Assembly (NCBI GenBank): GCA_017882455.1
Contig: JADGPL010000002.1
Location: 167,607-231,606, forward strand
DNA: 64,000 nucleotides
Reading direction: 5' to 3'
DNA from: Solirubrobacteraceae bacterium
Lineage (GTDB): Bacteria > Actinomycetota > Thermoleophilia > Solirubrobacterales > Solirubrobacteraceae
Shown: positions 28,001-36,015 of the stretch, one piece after another
How the letters are laid out: each line of letters opens with the position of its first letter
Position numbering within the stretch: the stretch's first letter is position 1
The notes under the pieces: model-generated
Seen by the model: the letters and a program-made list of their open reading frames with translations, nothing else
Database searches by the model: none
What the model was told of the DNA's origin: nothing
Position numbers and translations under genes: made by a program

Positions 28001-29236
28001 ATGCCGATGCGCAGCCGCCTGCCCGGGCTGGCCGACGCGGCGATCGCCGTCGCCATGGCCGGGGTGCTCTACTACCTGGCGCTGCGCGTGCGTCTGTGGG
28101 AGGACTTCTATGTCGAGTCCGCACCGGCCGTGCGGGCCCTGATCGCGGGCAGGCTGCACAGCTTCCTGACGCTCGCGCCCGTCTACGGCGGCTCGTTGCT
28201 GCTGCAGGCCCCGGCGAGCCTGCTCGGGGGAGCCATCGCGGGCCTCGACGGCGCCTACCGGTTCGGATCGCTCTTCTGCATCGGCGCGCTCTGCGCATTG
28301 GCGCTGTGCCTGGCACGCCTGCAGCGGGCAGACGGCCGTCGCCTGCCCGCACGCCTGCTGGCGATCGCCGTCGTGGTCGCCAATCCGGCCGCCTCGTGGG
28401 CCTTGAAGGAGGGACATCCAGAGGAGATCCTGGCTGCGGCCATGTGCGTAGGCGGCATGCTGCTCCTGCTGCGCGGGCGCGTGAGCGCCGCGGCGATCCT
28501 GCTCGGGTTGGCCGTGGCCACCAAGCAGTGGGCGCTGCTGGCGCTGCCGCTCGCGTTCGTGGCCGCGGCCGGAGAGCGCCTGCGCTTCTCGATCCTCGCC
28601 GGCGCCTCTGCTGCGCTGCTGGCGGCTCCGATGGCGCTCGCCAACGCCGGCAGGGTGATCGCGACCAACCGCGGCCTCAGCGCCTCGCCCGACATCTTCC
28701 ATCCTCAGCAGATCTGGTGGGCGCTGCACCTCTACTACATGCGGCCTCTCGGCGGCCCGACCTCGACGATCTTCGGCCCCTCGCCCGTCGCTTTCGTCGC
28801 CGGCTACAGCCATCCGTTGATCGTCCTGTGCGCGGTCCTGCTCGCCCTCGCATACTGGTCGCGCCGCCGCAGGGTCGAGCCCTCCGACGCGCTGCTGATG
28901 CTCGCGCTCGTGCTGCTGGTGCGCTGCATGCTCGACCCGTGGAACGTCATCTACTACCAGTTCCCCTTCCTGCTCTGCCTGGCCGCTTGGGAGATCGCCA
29001 CCCGCCGCCGCGCGCCGCTGCTGGCGCTGCTCGCCTCGGGCCTCGTGTGGCTGAGCTTCCGGCCCGTCAACCTGGGCTCCAGCGGAGATGCGACCGACCT
29101 CTTCTACCTCACATGGGCGCTTCCCGCCGCCCTGCTCATGCTGTGGCGCTCGCTACGCCTGCCGCGGCCGCGCCCGCTCGATGCGATACGCCGGCTACCG
29201 CACGATCGCGGGGCGGCCGCTCTCGCTAGGAGATGA
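28001..29236 (+). CDS. GT87-like membrane glycosyltransferase, copy 2
   Basis: 411 residues from the ATG at 28001. Same architecture as the preceding gene: first span, then WEDFYVESAPAVRALIAGRL and TLAPVYGGSLLLQAPASLLG, the motif LKEGHPEEILAAAMCVGGML, then ATKQWALLALPLAFV and a late periplasmic segment GYSHPLIVLCAVLLALAYWS. The shared GHPEE, K(E/Q)WAL and SHPL blocks show that the two are tandem duplicates that have diverged. The 3' end overlaps the convergent pepP gene by 11 bp. Specificity is not predictable from sequence. Confidence 0.75.
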   Translation: MPMRSRLPGLADAAIAVAMAGVLYYLALRVRLWEDFYVESAPAVRALIAGRLHSFLTLAPVYGGSLLLQAPASLLGGAIAGLDGAYRFGSLFCIGALCALALCLARLQRADGRRLPARLLAIAVVVANPAASWALKEGHPEEILAAAMCVGGMLLLLRGRVSAAAILLGLAVATKQWALLALPLAFVAAAGERLRFSILAGASAALLAAPMALANAGRVIATNRGLSASPDIFHPQQIWWALHLYYMRPLGGPTSTIFGPSPVAFVAGYSHPLIVLCAVLLALAYWSRRRRVEPSDALLMLALVLLVRCMLDPWNVIYYQFPFLLCLAAWEIATRRRAPLLALLASGLVWLSFRPVNLGSSGDATDLFYLTWALPAALLMLWRSLRLPRPRPLDAIRRLPHDRGAAALARR

Positions 29237-30356
29237 CCGTCAAGGCCTTGGGCAGGTGGGTGAGCGCCTCTCGAGCGCCCTCCTGCACCACGACGAGATC
29301 CTCGATGCGCACACCGAGGAGCCCGGGCAGGTAGATCCCGGGCTCGACCGTCACCACGTTTCCCGCCACGAGCGGCTCCTCGGATGCGGTGCGCGAGAGC
29401 CTGGGGGCCTCGTGGATCTCCAGCCCCACACCGTGGCCGAGCCCATGACCGAAGTGCTCCCCCTGGCCTGCCTGCTCGATCACCTCGCGGGCAACCGCGT
29501 CGATCTCGCGGCCGCTGCGCCCGGCCTGGACCGCATCCAGGCCCCGTTCCTGGGCCTCCAACACGAGCGCATAGGTCTCGCGAGCGAGGTCCGAGATCTC
29601 CTCGCCGGTGGCGTAGGTGCGGGTGCAATCGGAGCAGTAGCCCTCGTGCAGGGCTCCCCAGTCGATCGTCACGAGCACATCGCGAGGAATCTGCAGCTCG
29701 CGTGGCTCGGCATGCGGCAGCGCGCCGTGGGCGCCGGCGGCCACGATCGAGGAGAAGCTCGGGGACTCGGCTCCGAGGCGGCGCATGCGCAGCTCGAGCT
29801 CGATTGCCACCTCACGCTCGGTGCGGCCCGCGAGGCCCCCTTCGAGCACCTCGCCGAGGGCTCTGTCGGCGAGTTCGCTGGCGGCGCGGATGCGCGCGAT
29901 CTCGCCTGGCTCCTTGACCGCCCGCAGCTGCTCCACAACTCCGTTGCATGCGATCAGCTCCCACCCTCGCGGGAGCGTCTCGACCAGCCGGCGGTGGGCT
30001 CTGACCGTGAGGCCAGCCTCATCGAAGCCGAGGCGCCCGCCGCCCTCGCCAAGCAGCGGCGCGAGCGCCTCGAGCAGCTCGCCCGCCACGATCTGGCGCT
30101 CGAACTCGGTGGGCACCTGCTCGGCGGCCTGGGTGGTGTAGCGAAAATCGGTGAGGAAGCGGTGCGCCCCGAGCTCGTCGGCGGCCTCCTGCGAGACCAG
30201 CAGCACGAGACCGTTGCTGCCGGTGAAGCCCGTCAGGTAGCGCACGTTCACCAGCGCCTCGATCAGCAGCGCGTCCACCCCGAGCTCTACGAGCTGGCTC
30301 GCCGCCCGCTCGGCACGGGTCGCGCCGGAGGGCGCCTCGTGCGCGGATGCACCCAT
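29226..30356 (-). CDS. pepP: Xaa-Pro aminopeptidase/dipeptidase (M24B)
   Basis: 376 residues from the ATG at 30356, which overlaps the aroQ stop (TGATG). The N-terminal creatinase-like domain (LIEALVNVRYLTGFTGSNGL) is followed by the pita-bread catalytic domain with metal ligands in VTIDWGALHEGYCSDCTRTY (two Asp), HFGHGLGHGVGLEIHE (His), VTVEPGIYLPG (Glu) and GVRIEDLVVV (Glu). Cytosolic enzymes of this family release the residue before proline. Length fits the PepP/PepQ-like actinobacterial form; which of the two activities applies cannot be told. It is the last gene of aroC-aroKB-aroQ-pepP, an order often continued by efp, but not here. Confidence 0.88.
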   Translation of the reverse strand: MGASAHEAPSGATRAERAASQLVELGVDALLIEALVNVRYLTGFTGSNGLVLLVSQEAADELGAHRFLTDFRYTTQAAEQVPTEFERQIVAGELLEALAPLLGEGGGRLGFDEAGLTVRAHRRLVETLPRGWELIACNGVVEQLRAVKEPGEIARIRAASELADRALGEVLEGGLAGRTEREVAIELELRMRRLGAESPSFSSIVAAGAHGALPHAEPRELQIPRDVLVTIDWGALHEGYCSDCTRTYATGEEISDLARETYALVLEAQERGLDAVQAGRSGREIDAVAREVIEQAGQGEHFGHGLGHGVGLEIHEAPRLSRTASEEPLVAGNVVTVEPGIYLPGLLGVRIEDLVVVQEGAREALTHLPKALTVIS

Positions 30357-30814
30357 CACGAAGCCCCCTCCTCGAGACGCTCGCGCAGCAGCAAGAGCGC
30401 ATCTGCGTATCCGTCGGCACCGCGGCCCGAGACCGTCGCGAAGCAGAGCTCTGCGATCACCGACACGCGCCGCCACGGCTCGCGGTTGCGGACGTCTGAG
30501 AGGTGGACCTCCACCGCGGGCAGCGTGGCGATCTCGAGCGCGTCACGGATCGCCCAGGAGTAGTGAGTCCACGCACCCGGGTTGAGCAGCACGCCGTCGG
30601 CCTGGCCGCGCAGGGAGTGCAGCCGCTCCACGAACTCTCCCTCGTGGTTGGTGTGAAAGAAGCTCGCCTCGAGATCCAGCCTGCCTGCCTCCTGCTCGAT
30701 TCGGCGCTCGAGCTCGACCAGCGTCAGCGCGCCGTAGATCTGCGGGTCGCGTCGGCCCAGCTGGTCGAGGTTGACGCCGTGCATGACCTCGATGCGGCCG
30801 CGCGGAGGGCTCAT
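30356..30814 (-). CDS. aroQ: 3-dehydroquinate dehydratase, type II
   Basis: 152 residues; start ATG 30814 overlaps the aroKB stop by 4 bp. Third step of the shikimate pathway. Conserved type II blocks are present: VMHGVNLDQLGRRDPQIYG with the catalytic loop arginine and Tyr, FFHTNHEGEFVERLH, LNPGAWTHYSWAIRDAL and EVHLSDVRNREPWR with the catalytic His. The first motif departs from the common NGPNLNLLG in being HGVNLDQLG, and the last loop has REPWR in place of REPFR, so it is a divergent but complete member. Type II dehydroquinases form dodecamers. Part of the aroC-aroKB-aroQ-pepP operon. Confidence 0.9.
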   Translation of the reverse strand: MSPPRGRIEVMHGVNLDQLGRRDPQIYGALTLVELERRIEQEAGRLDLEASFFHTNHEGEFVERLHSLRGQADGVLLNPGAWTHYSWAIRDALEIATLPAVEVHLSDVRNREPWRRVSVIAELCFATVSGRGADGYADALLLLRERLEEGAS

Positions 30815-32367
30815 GCAGCCAGCTCCACGATCGCCTCGCGCGCGTCCTCGGGCGCCACCTCGCAGCCGTAGCGCAGCTCGCCGGGGGCGCTCAGCAGCAC
30901 GAACGGGACGTGCGCGCCCACGCGCTTCTTGTCGCGCCCCATCGCCTCCATCACCGCATCGGCGGGGGTCTCGCGGAGCGTGACCGGCAGCCCGCGCGCG
31001 GCGAGCAGGTCGCGCACCTGCGCGCGCAGATCCTCCTGGCCGGAGAGCCGCAGCGCCGCCAGCAGCCCCAGGCCGACCGCTTCGCCGTGGCGATAGCGCG
31101 CATAGCCGGTGGCGGTCTCGATGGCGTGCCCGATCGTGTGCCCGAGGTTGAGCAGCTGGCGGGCGCCGCCGTCGCGCTCGTCGGCGGCGACGAGCGCGAG
31201 CTTGGTGCGAGCGCACGCGAGGATCGTGCGCTCGTCGACCTCGGCGCCGCCGGCCACAGACTCCCACAGCGCGCCGCCGGCGATCAGCGCCGTCTTGAGC
31301 ACCTCCACCCAGCCGGCCGCCAGCTCGGCTGCCGGCAGCGTGGCGAGCGTGTCCGGATCCACGATCACCCCGGCGGGCTGGTGGTAGACGCCCACGTAGT
31401 TCTTCGCCCCGGGCAGGTCCACCCCCGTCTTGCCGCCGTAGGCCGAGTCGACCTGCGCGACCAGCGTCGTGGGCACCTGCACCACGGCAACCCCGCGCTG
31501 GTAGGTGGCGGCGCAGAATCCGGCGAGATCGCCGACGACCCCGCCGCCGAGGGCGACCACGTGGTCGGAGCGGGTCATGCCGGCCTCGAGCAGGCCCTGC
31601 CACACGCGCTCTGCGCTGGCCAGCGTCTTGTTGCGCTCGCCCGGCGCGATCGTGACGGTGGCGGCCGTCTCCCCCAGCCTCTGCCCGTACAGAGCCGAGA
31701 CGTTCTCGTCACTGACGCAGTAGGCACGCGAGCGCGACCGATCGAGCGGCCACAGGTCGGCAAGCACGCCCTCGTTCGCCTCCGCCAGCAGCCCACGGGC
31801 GATCAGTACCGGGTACTCGCCGGAGGTCGCGCTTGCCCACAGCATCCGCGTTCCCCGCGGCGCACGGGCGAGCGCCCGCAGCGCATCCGTGGCACGCGCG
31901 GCGCCACCGAGCGGCAGGTCGGCCAGGAACGCGTCGGCCAGATCCTCATAGAGGGCGCTTCTGGAGGCGTGAAGCGCACGGAACGCGTCCGCGTCGCGTG
32001 CGAGCGGACGCGTGGCCCCGTCCGGAGAGGCGTGGACCCGTTCCCACGCCGTCTCCGGGTCCACGTCCAGCAGGACGGTGACGTGCCCGGCCAGCGCCTC
32101 GCGTACGGGCTCTGAGAGCACGCTGCCACCGCCGAGGGCGATGACGCCGTCGGCTGGAGCTTCGCCCAGCAGGCGGCACACGAGCTCCTGCTCGGCCGCC
32201 CGGAACGCCTGCTCGCCGTGCAGCTCGAACTCGTGCGCCACGGGGTGGCCGAACTGCTCCTCCAGGAGCCTGTCGCTGTCGAGCACGGTGACGCCGAGCG
32301 TCGCGGCAAGCTCCTCGGCGACGGTCGACTTGCCGGCGCCCATGAAGCCGATCAGGACGAAAGCCAT
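30811..32367 (-). CDS. aroKB: Bifunctional shikimate kinase / 3-dehydroquinate synthase
   Basis: 518 residues carrying two shikimate-pathway enzymes. Residues 1-165 are shikimate kinase: P-loop GFMGAGKS at 7-14, LDSDRLLEEQ with the substrate Asp, and IALGGGSVLSEPVREAL. Residues 175-518 are 3-dehydroquinate synthase: YCVSDENVSALYG, GERNKTLASAERVWQGLLEA, DHVVALGGGVVGDLAGFCAA, TYQRGVAVVQVPTTLVAQVD, and zinc ligands in GWVEVLKTAL, NLGHTIGHAIE and RYRHGEAV. The two enzymes catalyse steps 2 and 5 of the pathway; separate genes are more common, and fusion should fix a 1:1 ratio. The gene overlaps aroC by 16 bp and aroQ by 4 bp. Confidence 0.93.
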   Translation of the reverse strand: MAFVLIGFMGAGKSTVAEELAATLGVTVLDSDRLLEEQFGHPVAHEFELHGEQAFRAAEQELVCRLLGEAPADGVIALGGGSVLSEPVREALAGHVTVLLDVDPETAWERVHASPDGATRPLARDADAFRALHASRSALYEDLADAFLADLPLGGAARATDALRALARAPRGTRMLWASATSGEYPVLIARGLLAEANEGVLADLWPLDRSRSRAYCVSDENVSALYGQRLGETAATVTIAPGERNKTLASAERVWQGLLEAGMTRSDHVVALGGGVVGDLAGFCAATYQRGVAVVQVPTTLVAQVDSAYGGKTGVDLPGAKNYVGVYHQPAGVIVDPDTLATLPAAELAAGWVEVLKTALIAGGALWESVAGGAEVDERTILACARTKLALVAADERDGGARQLLNLGHTIGHAIETATGYARYRHGEAVGLGLLAALRLSGQEDLRAQVRDLLAARGLPVTLRETPADAVMEAMGRDKKRVGAHVPFVLLSAPGELRYGCEVAPEDAREAIVELAA

Positions 32368-33521
32368 CCGATGCGCTGTTCATAGGCACGCACGGCCTCG
32401 ATCACGTCGTCGATGTGATCGCCGCCGAACTTGCGCCTGTAGGCGTCCGCGAGCACCAGCGCGACCATCGCCTCGCCGACCACCCCGGCCGCCGGCACGG
32501 TGCACGAGTCGGTGCGCTCGCGCAGAGCCTGCGCCGGCTCATGGGTCTCGGTGTCGACCGAGCGCAGGGGCTTGGTGAGGGTGGGCAGCGGCTTCATCGC
32601 GCCGCGAACGACCAGCGGGGAGCCGGTGGTCATCCCGCCCTCCAGACCGCCCGCACGATTCGTCTCGCGGTAGTAGCCGCGCTCGGAGGAGAAGAAGATC
32701 TCGTCGTGCGCCTGTGAGCCCGGCAGTCCGGCCACGGCGAAGCCGTCGCCCAGCGAGACGCCCTTGAGCGCCTGGATCGAGCAGATCGCCATCGCCAGGC
32801 GCCCGTCGAGGCGCTCCTCCCAGGAGACGTGGGAGCCGAGACCGGGCACGAGCCCGAAGGCCTGGACCTCGAAGACGCCACCGAGCGACTCGTTGGCCTT
32901 GCGCAGGCGGTCGATCTCGCGCACCATCGCCTTGGAGGCATCCGCGTCGAGGCAGCGCACCGGCGACTCGTCGACCGCCACGAAGTCCTTGGGGGCCAGC
33001 GCCGTCTCGCGCGCGGGTGCATGGACCGATGCGATCTGGATCACGTGCGAGTGCACGCTCACGCCGAGCGCGCGCAGGAATGCCTTGCACAGCGCCCCGC
33101 CGGCGACCCGCGCGGCGGTCTCGCGGGCGGAGGCGCGCTCGAGGATGTTGCGAACGTCGCTCTGCTTGTACTTCTGTGCCCCCACCAGGTCGGCGTGCCC
33201 GGGGCGCGGCAGGTGCACCTCGGCGACGGCCTCCTCGACCGGCCAGGGGTTCATCCGCTCCTCCCAGTTGGCGTAGTCGCGGTTTCTCACCTGCAGGGCG
33301 ATCGGGCCGCCGAGCGTGAGGCCGTGGCGCACCCCGGCGGTGACCTCGGCGGCGTCGCGCTCGATCTTCATACGACCGCCGCGCCCATGTCCGAGCTGGC
33401 GGCGGGCCATGTCGCGGTTGATGTCCTCTGGAGCCAGCGCGAGGCCGGCCGGGAGGCCCTCCACGATGCACGTGAGGCCGGGACCGTGGGACTCGCCGGC
33501 AGTGATCAGGCGTAGCGACAC
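32352..33521 (-). CDS. aroC: Chorismate synthase
   Basis: 389 residues, GTG start. Final enzyme of the shikimate pathway, uses reduced FMN. The family signatures are complete: LITAGESHGPGLTCIVEGLP at the N-terminus, RRQLGHGRGGRMKIERD, KYKQSDVRNILERASARETA in the middle, and GGMTTGSPLVVRGAMKPLPT near residue 300, followed by RTDSCTVPAAGVVGEAM. Length is normal for the actinobacterial class. It is the first gene of aroC-aroKB-aroQ-pepP, which provides three of the enzyme steps plus kinase; aroE lies separately at 47854. The stop codon lies inside aroKB, so translation is coupled. Confidence 0.96.
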   Translation of the reverse strand: MSLRLITAGESHGPGLTCIVEGLPAGLALAPEDINRDMARRQLGHGRGGRMKIERDAAEVTAGVRHGLTLGGPIALQVRNRDYANWEERMNPWPVEEAVAEVHLPRPGHADLVGAQKYKQSDVRNILERASARETAARVAGGALCKAFLRALGVSVHSHVIQIASVHAPARETALAPKDFVAVDESPVRCLDADASKAMVREIDRLRKANESLGGVFEVQAFGLVPGLGSHVSWEERLDGRLAMAICSIQALKGVSLGDGFAVAGLPGSQAHDEIFFSSERGYYRETNRAGGLEGGMTTGSPLVVRGAMKPLPTLTKPLRSVDTETHEPAQALRERTDSCTVPAAGVVGEAMVALVLADAYRRKFGGDHIDDVIEAVRAYEQRIGWLSS

Positions 33522-33545
33522 GCCCCTAGCTTATTTGCTGGGCCC

Positions 33546-34544
33546 TCAGGGCCTGTGGCGGGGCTGGGCGGCGGTGTGGGCGCGGGCCGTCAGGGCGCCG
33601 TGCTGCGAGAACACGAGCACCCCGGCGGTGCTCGAAGCGTGCAGGAAGGGGATGGCCGTGAGCCCCGCGCGGCGCAGCAGTTCGCGCCCCGCCTTGGACT
33701 CTCCGCGCAACACGCCCTTGACGCTCCCCGTCGAGGCCTTGGTCGAGACGATGCTCACGATCCTCAGTTCGTAGACCGACACTTCGCCAGCTGGGGAGAT
33801 GTATTCGAGCTGCTCGGACTGACCGGGCTTGAGGTCGATCGCCTGGCATTGCGAGGCGCTCGGCAGGCAGGCGGCGCTGCCGTGCAGGATGGCTTCGCTT
33901 ACGAGCGTGAAGGTCGCGCTCTTGCCGCCAACCGTTACGCCGCGGAACACGAGCAGCGGTTGCTGGGCGGAGGGGAGCGGGCTCAGCAGCTTGAGACTCT
34001 CATAGGGAGTCAGGGACGCGCCTTCGGGGGTGACGCCGGCAGGCAGGACCCCGAACAGCACGGCCACGTGGTAGACGGTCTTGGGCTTGGCGGGCTTCTG
34101 CGGGCTCGAGCCGCCTGATTTCTGGTTGGATGAGCCTGTCGATTCGGATTTCGCGCCTTCGCCGGAGGACGAGCTCGATGAGCCTGACGACGCGGCGGGG
34201 GTGCTGCTCGTGGGCGTCGCGCTCGTGGCGGTGTCGGCAACTTTGGCTTCGGGCAGCGGCGTGAAGGGGTCGCGCGAGCCGCCACGGCGCTGGGCGGCCG
34301 CGCCACTGGTCACCTCGGCCACGGCCTTTTCGGGCGTGGCCTGGGTCACGGCGAGACCGGCCGGCGGTGCCACCGCATTCGCGGCCGAGACTGCCGGCGA
34401 GACCGTCGGCTTGGACGCGCTCGATCCGCCGCCGATCACCGCGTAGGCGCACGCCGCCGCGAGTGAGACCGCCGCGAGCGCGAGCAGCGGCGCCAGCCGC
34501 CTGTCGAGAAGATCGGCCTTGAGTGCGCTGAGAAAGTCGGTCAT
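33546..34544 (-). CDS. Pilus-cluster single-span protein in the PilP position
   Basis: 332 residues with one N-terminal membrane span (LAPLLALAAVSLAAACAYAV), a low-complexity Ser/Thr/Gly/Pro stretch from about residue 45 to 160, and a C-terminal domain (from KTVYHVAVLFGVLPAG). The domain reads AVLFGVLP....LTPYESLKLLSPL...PLLVFRGVTVGGKSATFTLV; no standard family is recognised. It overlaps pilO by 4 bp and closes the pilM-N-O run. In diderm bacteria this position belongs to the lipoprotein PilP, but this protein lacks a lipobox and looks unrelated. An extracytoplasmic role beside PilN/PilO in a monoderm machine is inferred. Confidence 0.7.
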   Translation of the reverse strand: MTDFLSALKADLLDRRLAPLLALAAVSLAAACAYAVIGGGSSASKPTVSPAVSAANAVAPPAGLAVTQATPEKAVAEVTSGAAAQRRGGSRDPFTPLPEAKVADTATSATPTSSTPAASSGSSSSSSGEGAKSESTGSSNQKSGGSSPQKPAKPKTVYHVAVLFGVLPAGVTPEGASLTPYESLKLLSPLPSAQQPLLVFRGVTVGGKSATFTLVSEAILHGSAACLPSASQCQAIDLKPGQSEQLEYISPAGEVSVYELRIVSIVSTKASTGSVKGVLRGESKAGRELLRRAGLTAIPFLHASSTAGVLVFSQHGALTARAHTAAQPRHRP

Positions 34545-35272
34545 GGGTTCACCCTGGCTATCGCGGCTGGGGTCGGGGAGCTGGAAGACGTGGCGGTCGA
34601 GGTGCTCGTCGCAGAGCCGGCCGGGGAGGCAGCCGACGATGCGCCGGCGAGACCCTGCGCGGATGGGAGCTCATAGGCGGTCGCGGTGATCGTTCCCGAC
34701 AGCAGGCTCGAGCTCTTGGTGGCGCCGGCGACGCCCAGCGGTGAGAGCTTGACGCTCTGGATCGTGAGCAGTCGCCCGCTCACGCGCAGGCCACCCGAAG
34801 AGGTCACGGCGGCAAAGCCGTCGAGCTGGTGGAAGAGGTGTTCGAGGTCGAAGAAGCTTCCGTTGAAGACGAAGGTGAAGGGCATCGGCGTGAAACCCGC
34901 CGCGCTCGCCGCCGTCGAGCTCGACGAAGCGCTCGAGCCGGAGCCGCCGCCAGCCGCGATCGAGGAGAATTCGACCTTGCGCTGGTTGGTCGCCTGCGAG
35001 AGCTGGTAGATCAACGAGGGGACTTCCTGGCCGGACGGAACGGCTTTCCCGAGGCTGACGAGCGAGGCGTAGGCGGCCGCGTACTGCGACTGCGCCGCAC
35101 GCGCGCCGGCCAGCTGGCCTTCGGCGGATGAGAGCTGGCCCTGGGCCGCGCTCACTTCAGCGCCGAGCTTGCTGGCCTGTTCGCGCTCGGGCGCGACCAC
35201 CAGGATCCAGGCGGCGCCGAGCACCGCGAGGAACGTGATACCGATCAGGACAAGACGATCACGCGTGGTCAT
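34541..35272 (-). CDS. pilO: Type IV pilus alignment protein PilO-like
   Basis: 243 residues from the ATG at 35272. One N-terminal membrane helix (LVLIGITFLAVLGAAWILVV), a coiled coil (residues 25-75, QASKLGAEVSAAQGQLSSAE), then a ferredoxin-like extracytoplasmic domain: FTPMPFTFVFNGSFFDLEHL, FHQLDGFAAVTSSGGLRVSG and RLLTIQSVKLSPLG. The layout is that of PilO, which pairs with PilN to connect the cytoplasmic PilM ring to the pilus. Serine-rich linkers at both ends of the domain are unusual in length. It overlaps pilN (4 bp) and the following PilP-position gene (4 bp). Confidence 0.85.
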   Translation of the reverse strand: MTTRDRLVLIGITFLAVLGAAWILVVAPEREQASKLGAEVSAAQGQLSSAEGQLAGARAAQSQYAAAYASLVSLGKAVPSGQEVPSLIYQLSQATNQRKVEFSSIAAGGGSGSSASSSSTAASAAGFTPMPFTFVFNGSFFDLEHLFHQLDGFAAVTSSGGLRVSGRLLTIQSVKLSPLGVAGATKSSSLLSGTITATAYELPSAQGLAGASSAASPAGSATSTSTATSSSSPTPAAIARVNP

Positions 35273-36015
35273 TTCGATACCGCCCCGGTGCTCGTGGGTG
35301 TCGTGGTGCTGGACGCCACTACCGTCTTGGCGGCCGCGCTCGCCGCCGCCACGCTCGGAAGCGGGTCGAAGCTGACCTGGGCGGCGAAGGCCACACCGTG
35401 CGCGCCGCATCCCGCGCCGCCCGTGCCGCCGCCGCTCGGAGAGCCCTTGGTGGAGCTCTGGAGCGTGACTTCCTTGACGCCGTCGATGAGACGCAGGCGC
35501 TCGAGCATCTGGGCGACCGCCGGCTGGCTGGTCGCACAGCCGGCGAGAGTGAAGGTCGGGACGCTCCCGGGTGGCGTCACGGAGGTGACGCCACCGGCGC
35601 CTGCGGCGGCAGCGCTCGAGCCCGCCGGGCCCGCCGGGCCGATGCTGCCGCTCAAGGAGCCGATCGAGATGTCGGCGGGGAGGACGCGGCCGAACTCGTG
35701 GAAGGCGTGCGCCCAGTCGAAGCGGGAGTTGACGAGCTGGGAGACCGCCTGCACGCGCGCTTCGCGCAGGGCGATGAAGCTCGTGTACGGGGCCAGCCGG
35801 CTCGCTGCAGCCTGTGCTCCCTGGGCCTCAGCCGTGACGGCAGCTGCCTGCGCGCGCCTGCTGGCGACCTGGTGGTGGGCCACGCCGTACAGCAGCGCCA
35901 TCAGCGCGAGACCGCCCAGCAGCGCCAGCACCGCGTGGGCGCCGCCGCGCGAGCGCCCGGCACCGACCGCGCCGCCGCCGCGCTGCTCCGCGGGGATCAG
36001 GTTGACGGCTCTCAT
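35269..36015 (-). CDS. pilN: Type IV pilus alignment protein PilN-like
   Basis: 248 residues. The N-terminus MRAVNLIPAEQRGGG carries the conserved NLIP motif that docks into PilM. One membrane helix (VLALLGGLALMALLYGVAHH) and a coiled coil (about 50-85) precede the extracytoplasmic domain with FGRVLPADISIGSLSGSIGP and LRLIDGVKEVTLQSSTKG. Three cysteines occur in the outer domain (GCATSQ and AGCGAHG), possibly a disulfide. Glycine/alanine/serine-rich linkers are present. It overlaps pilM (4 bp) and pilO (4 bp), so the complex is made in fixed order. Confidence 0.88.
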   Translation of the reverse strand: MRAVNLIPAEQRGGGAVGAGRSRGGAHAVLALLGGLALMALLYGVAHHQVASRRAQAAAVTAEAQGAQAAASRLAPYTSFIALREARVQAVSQLVNSRFDWAHAFHEFGRVLPADISIGSLSGSIGPAGPAGSSAAAAGAGGVTSVTPPGSVPTFTLAGCATSQPAVAQMLERLRLIDGVKEVTLQSSTKGSPSGGGTGGAGCGAHGVAFAAQVSFDPLPSVAAASAAAKTVVASSTTTPTSTGAVSK

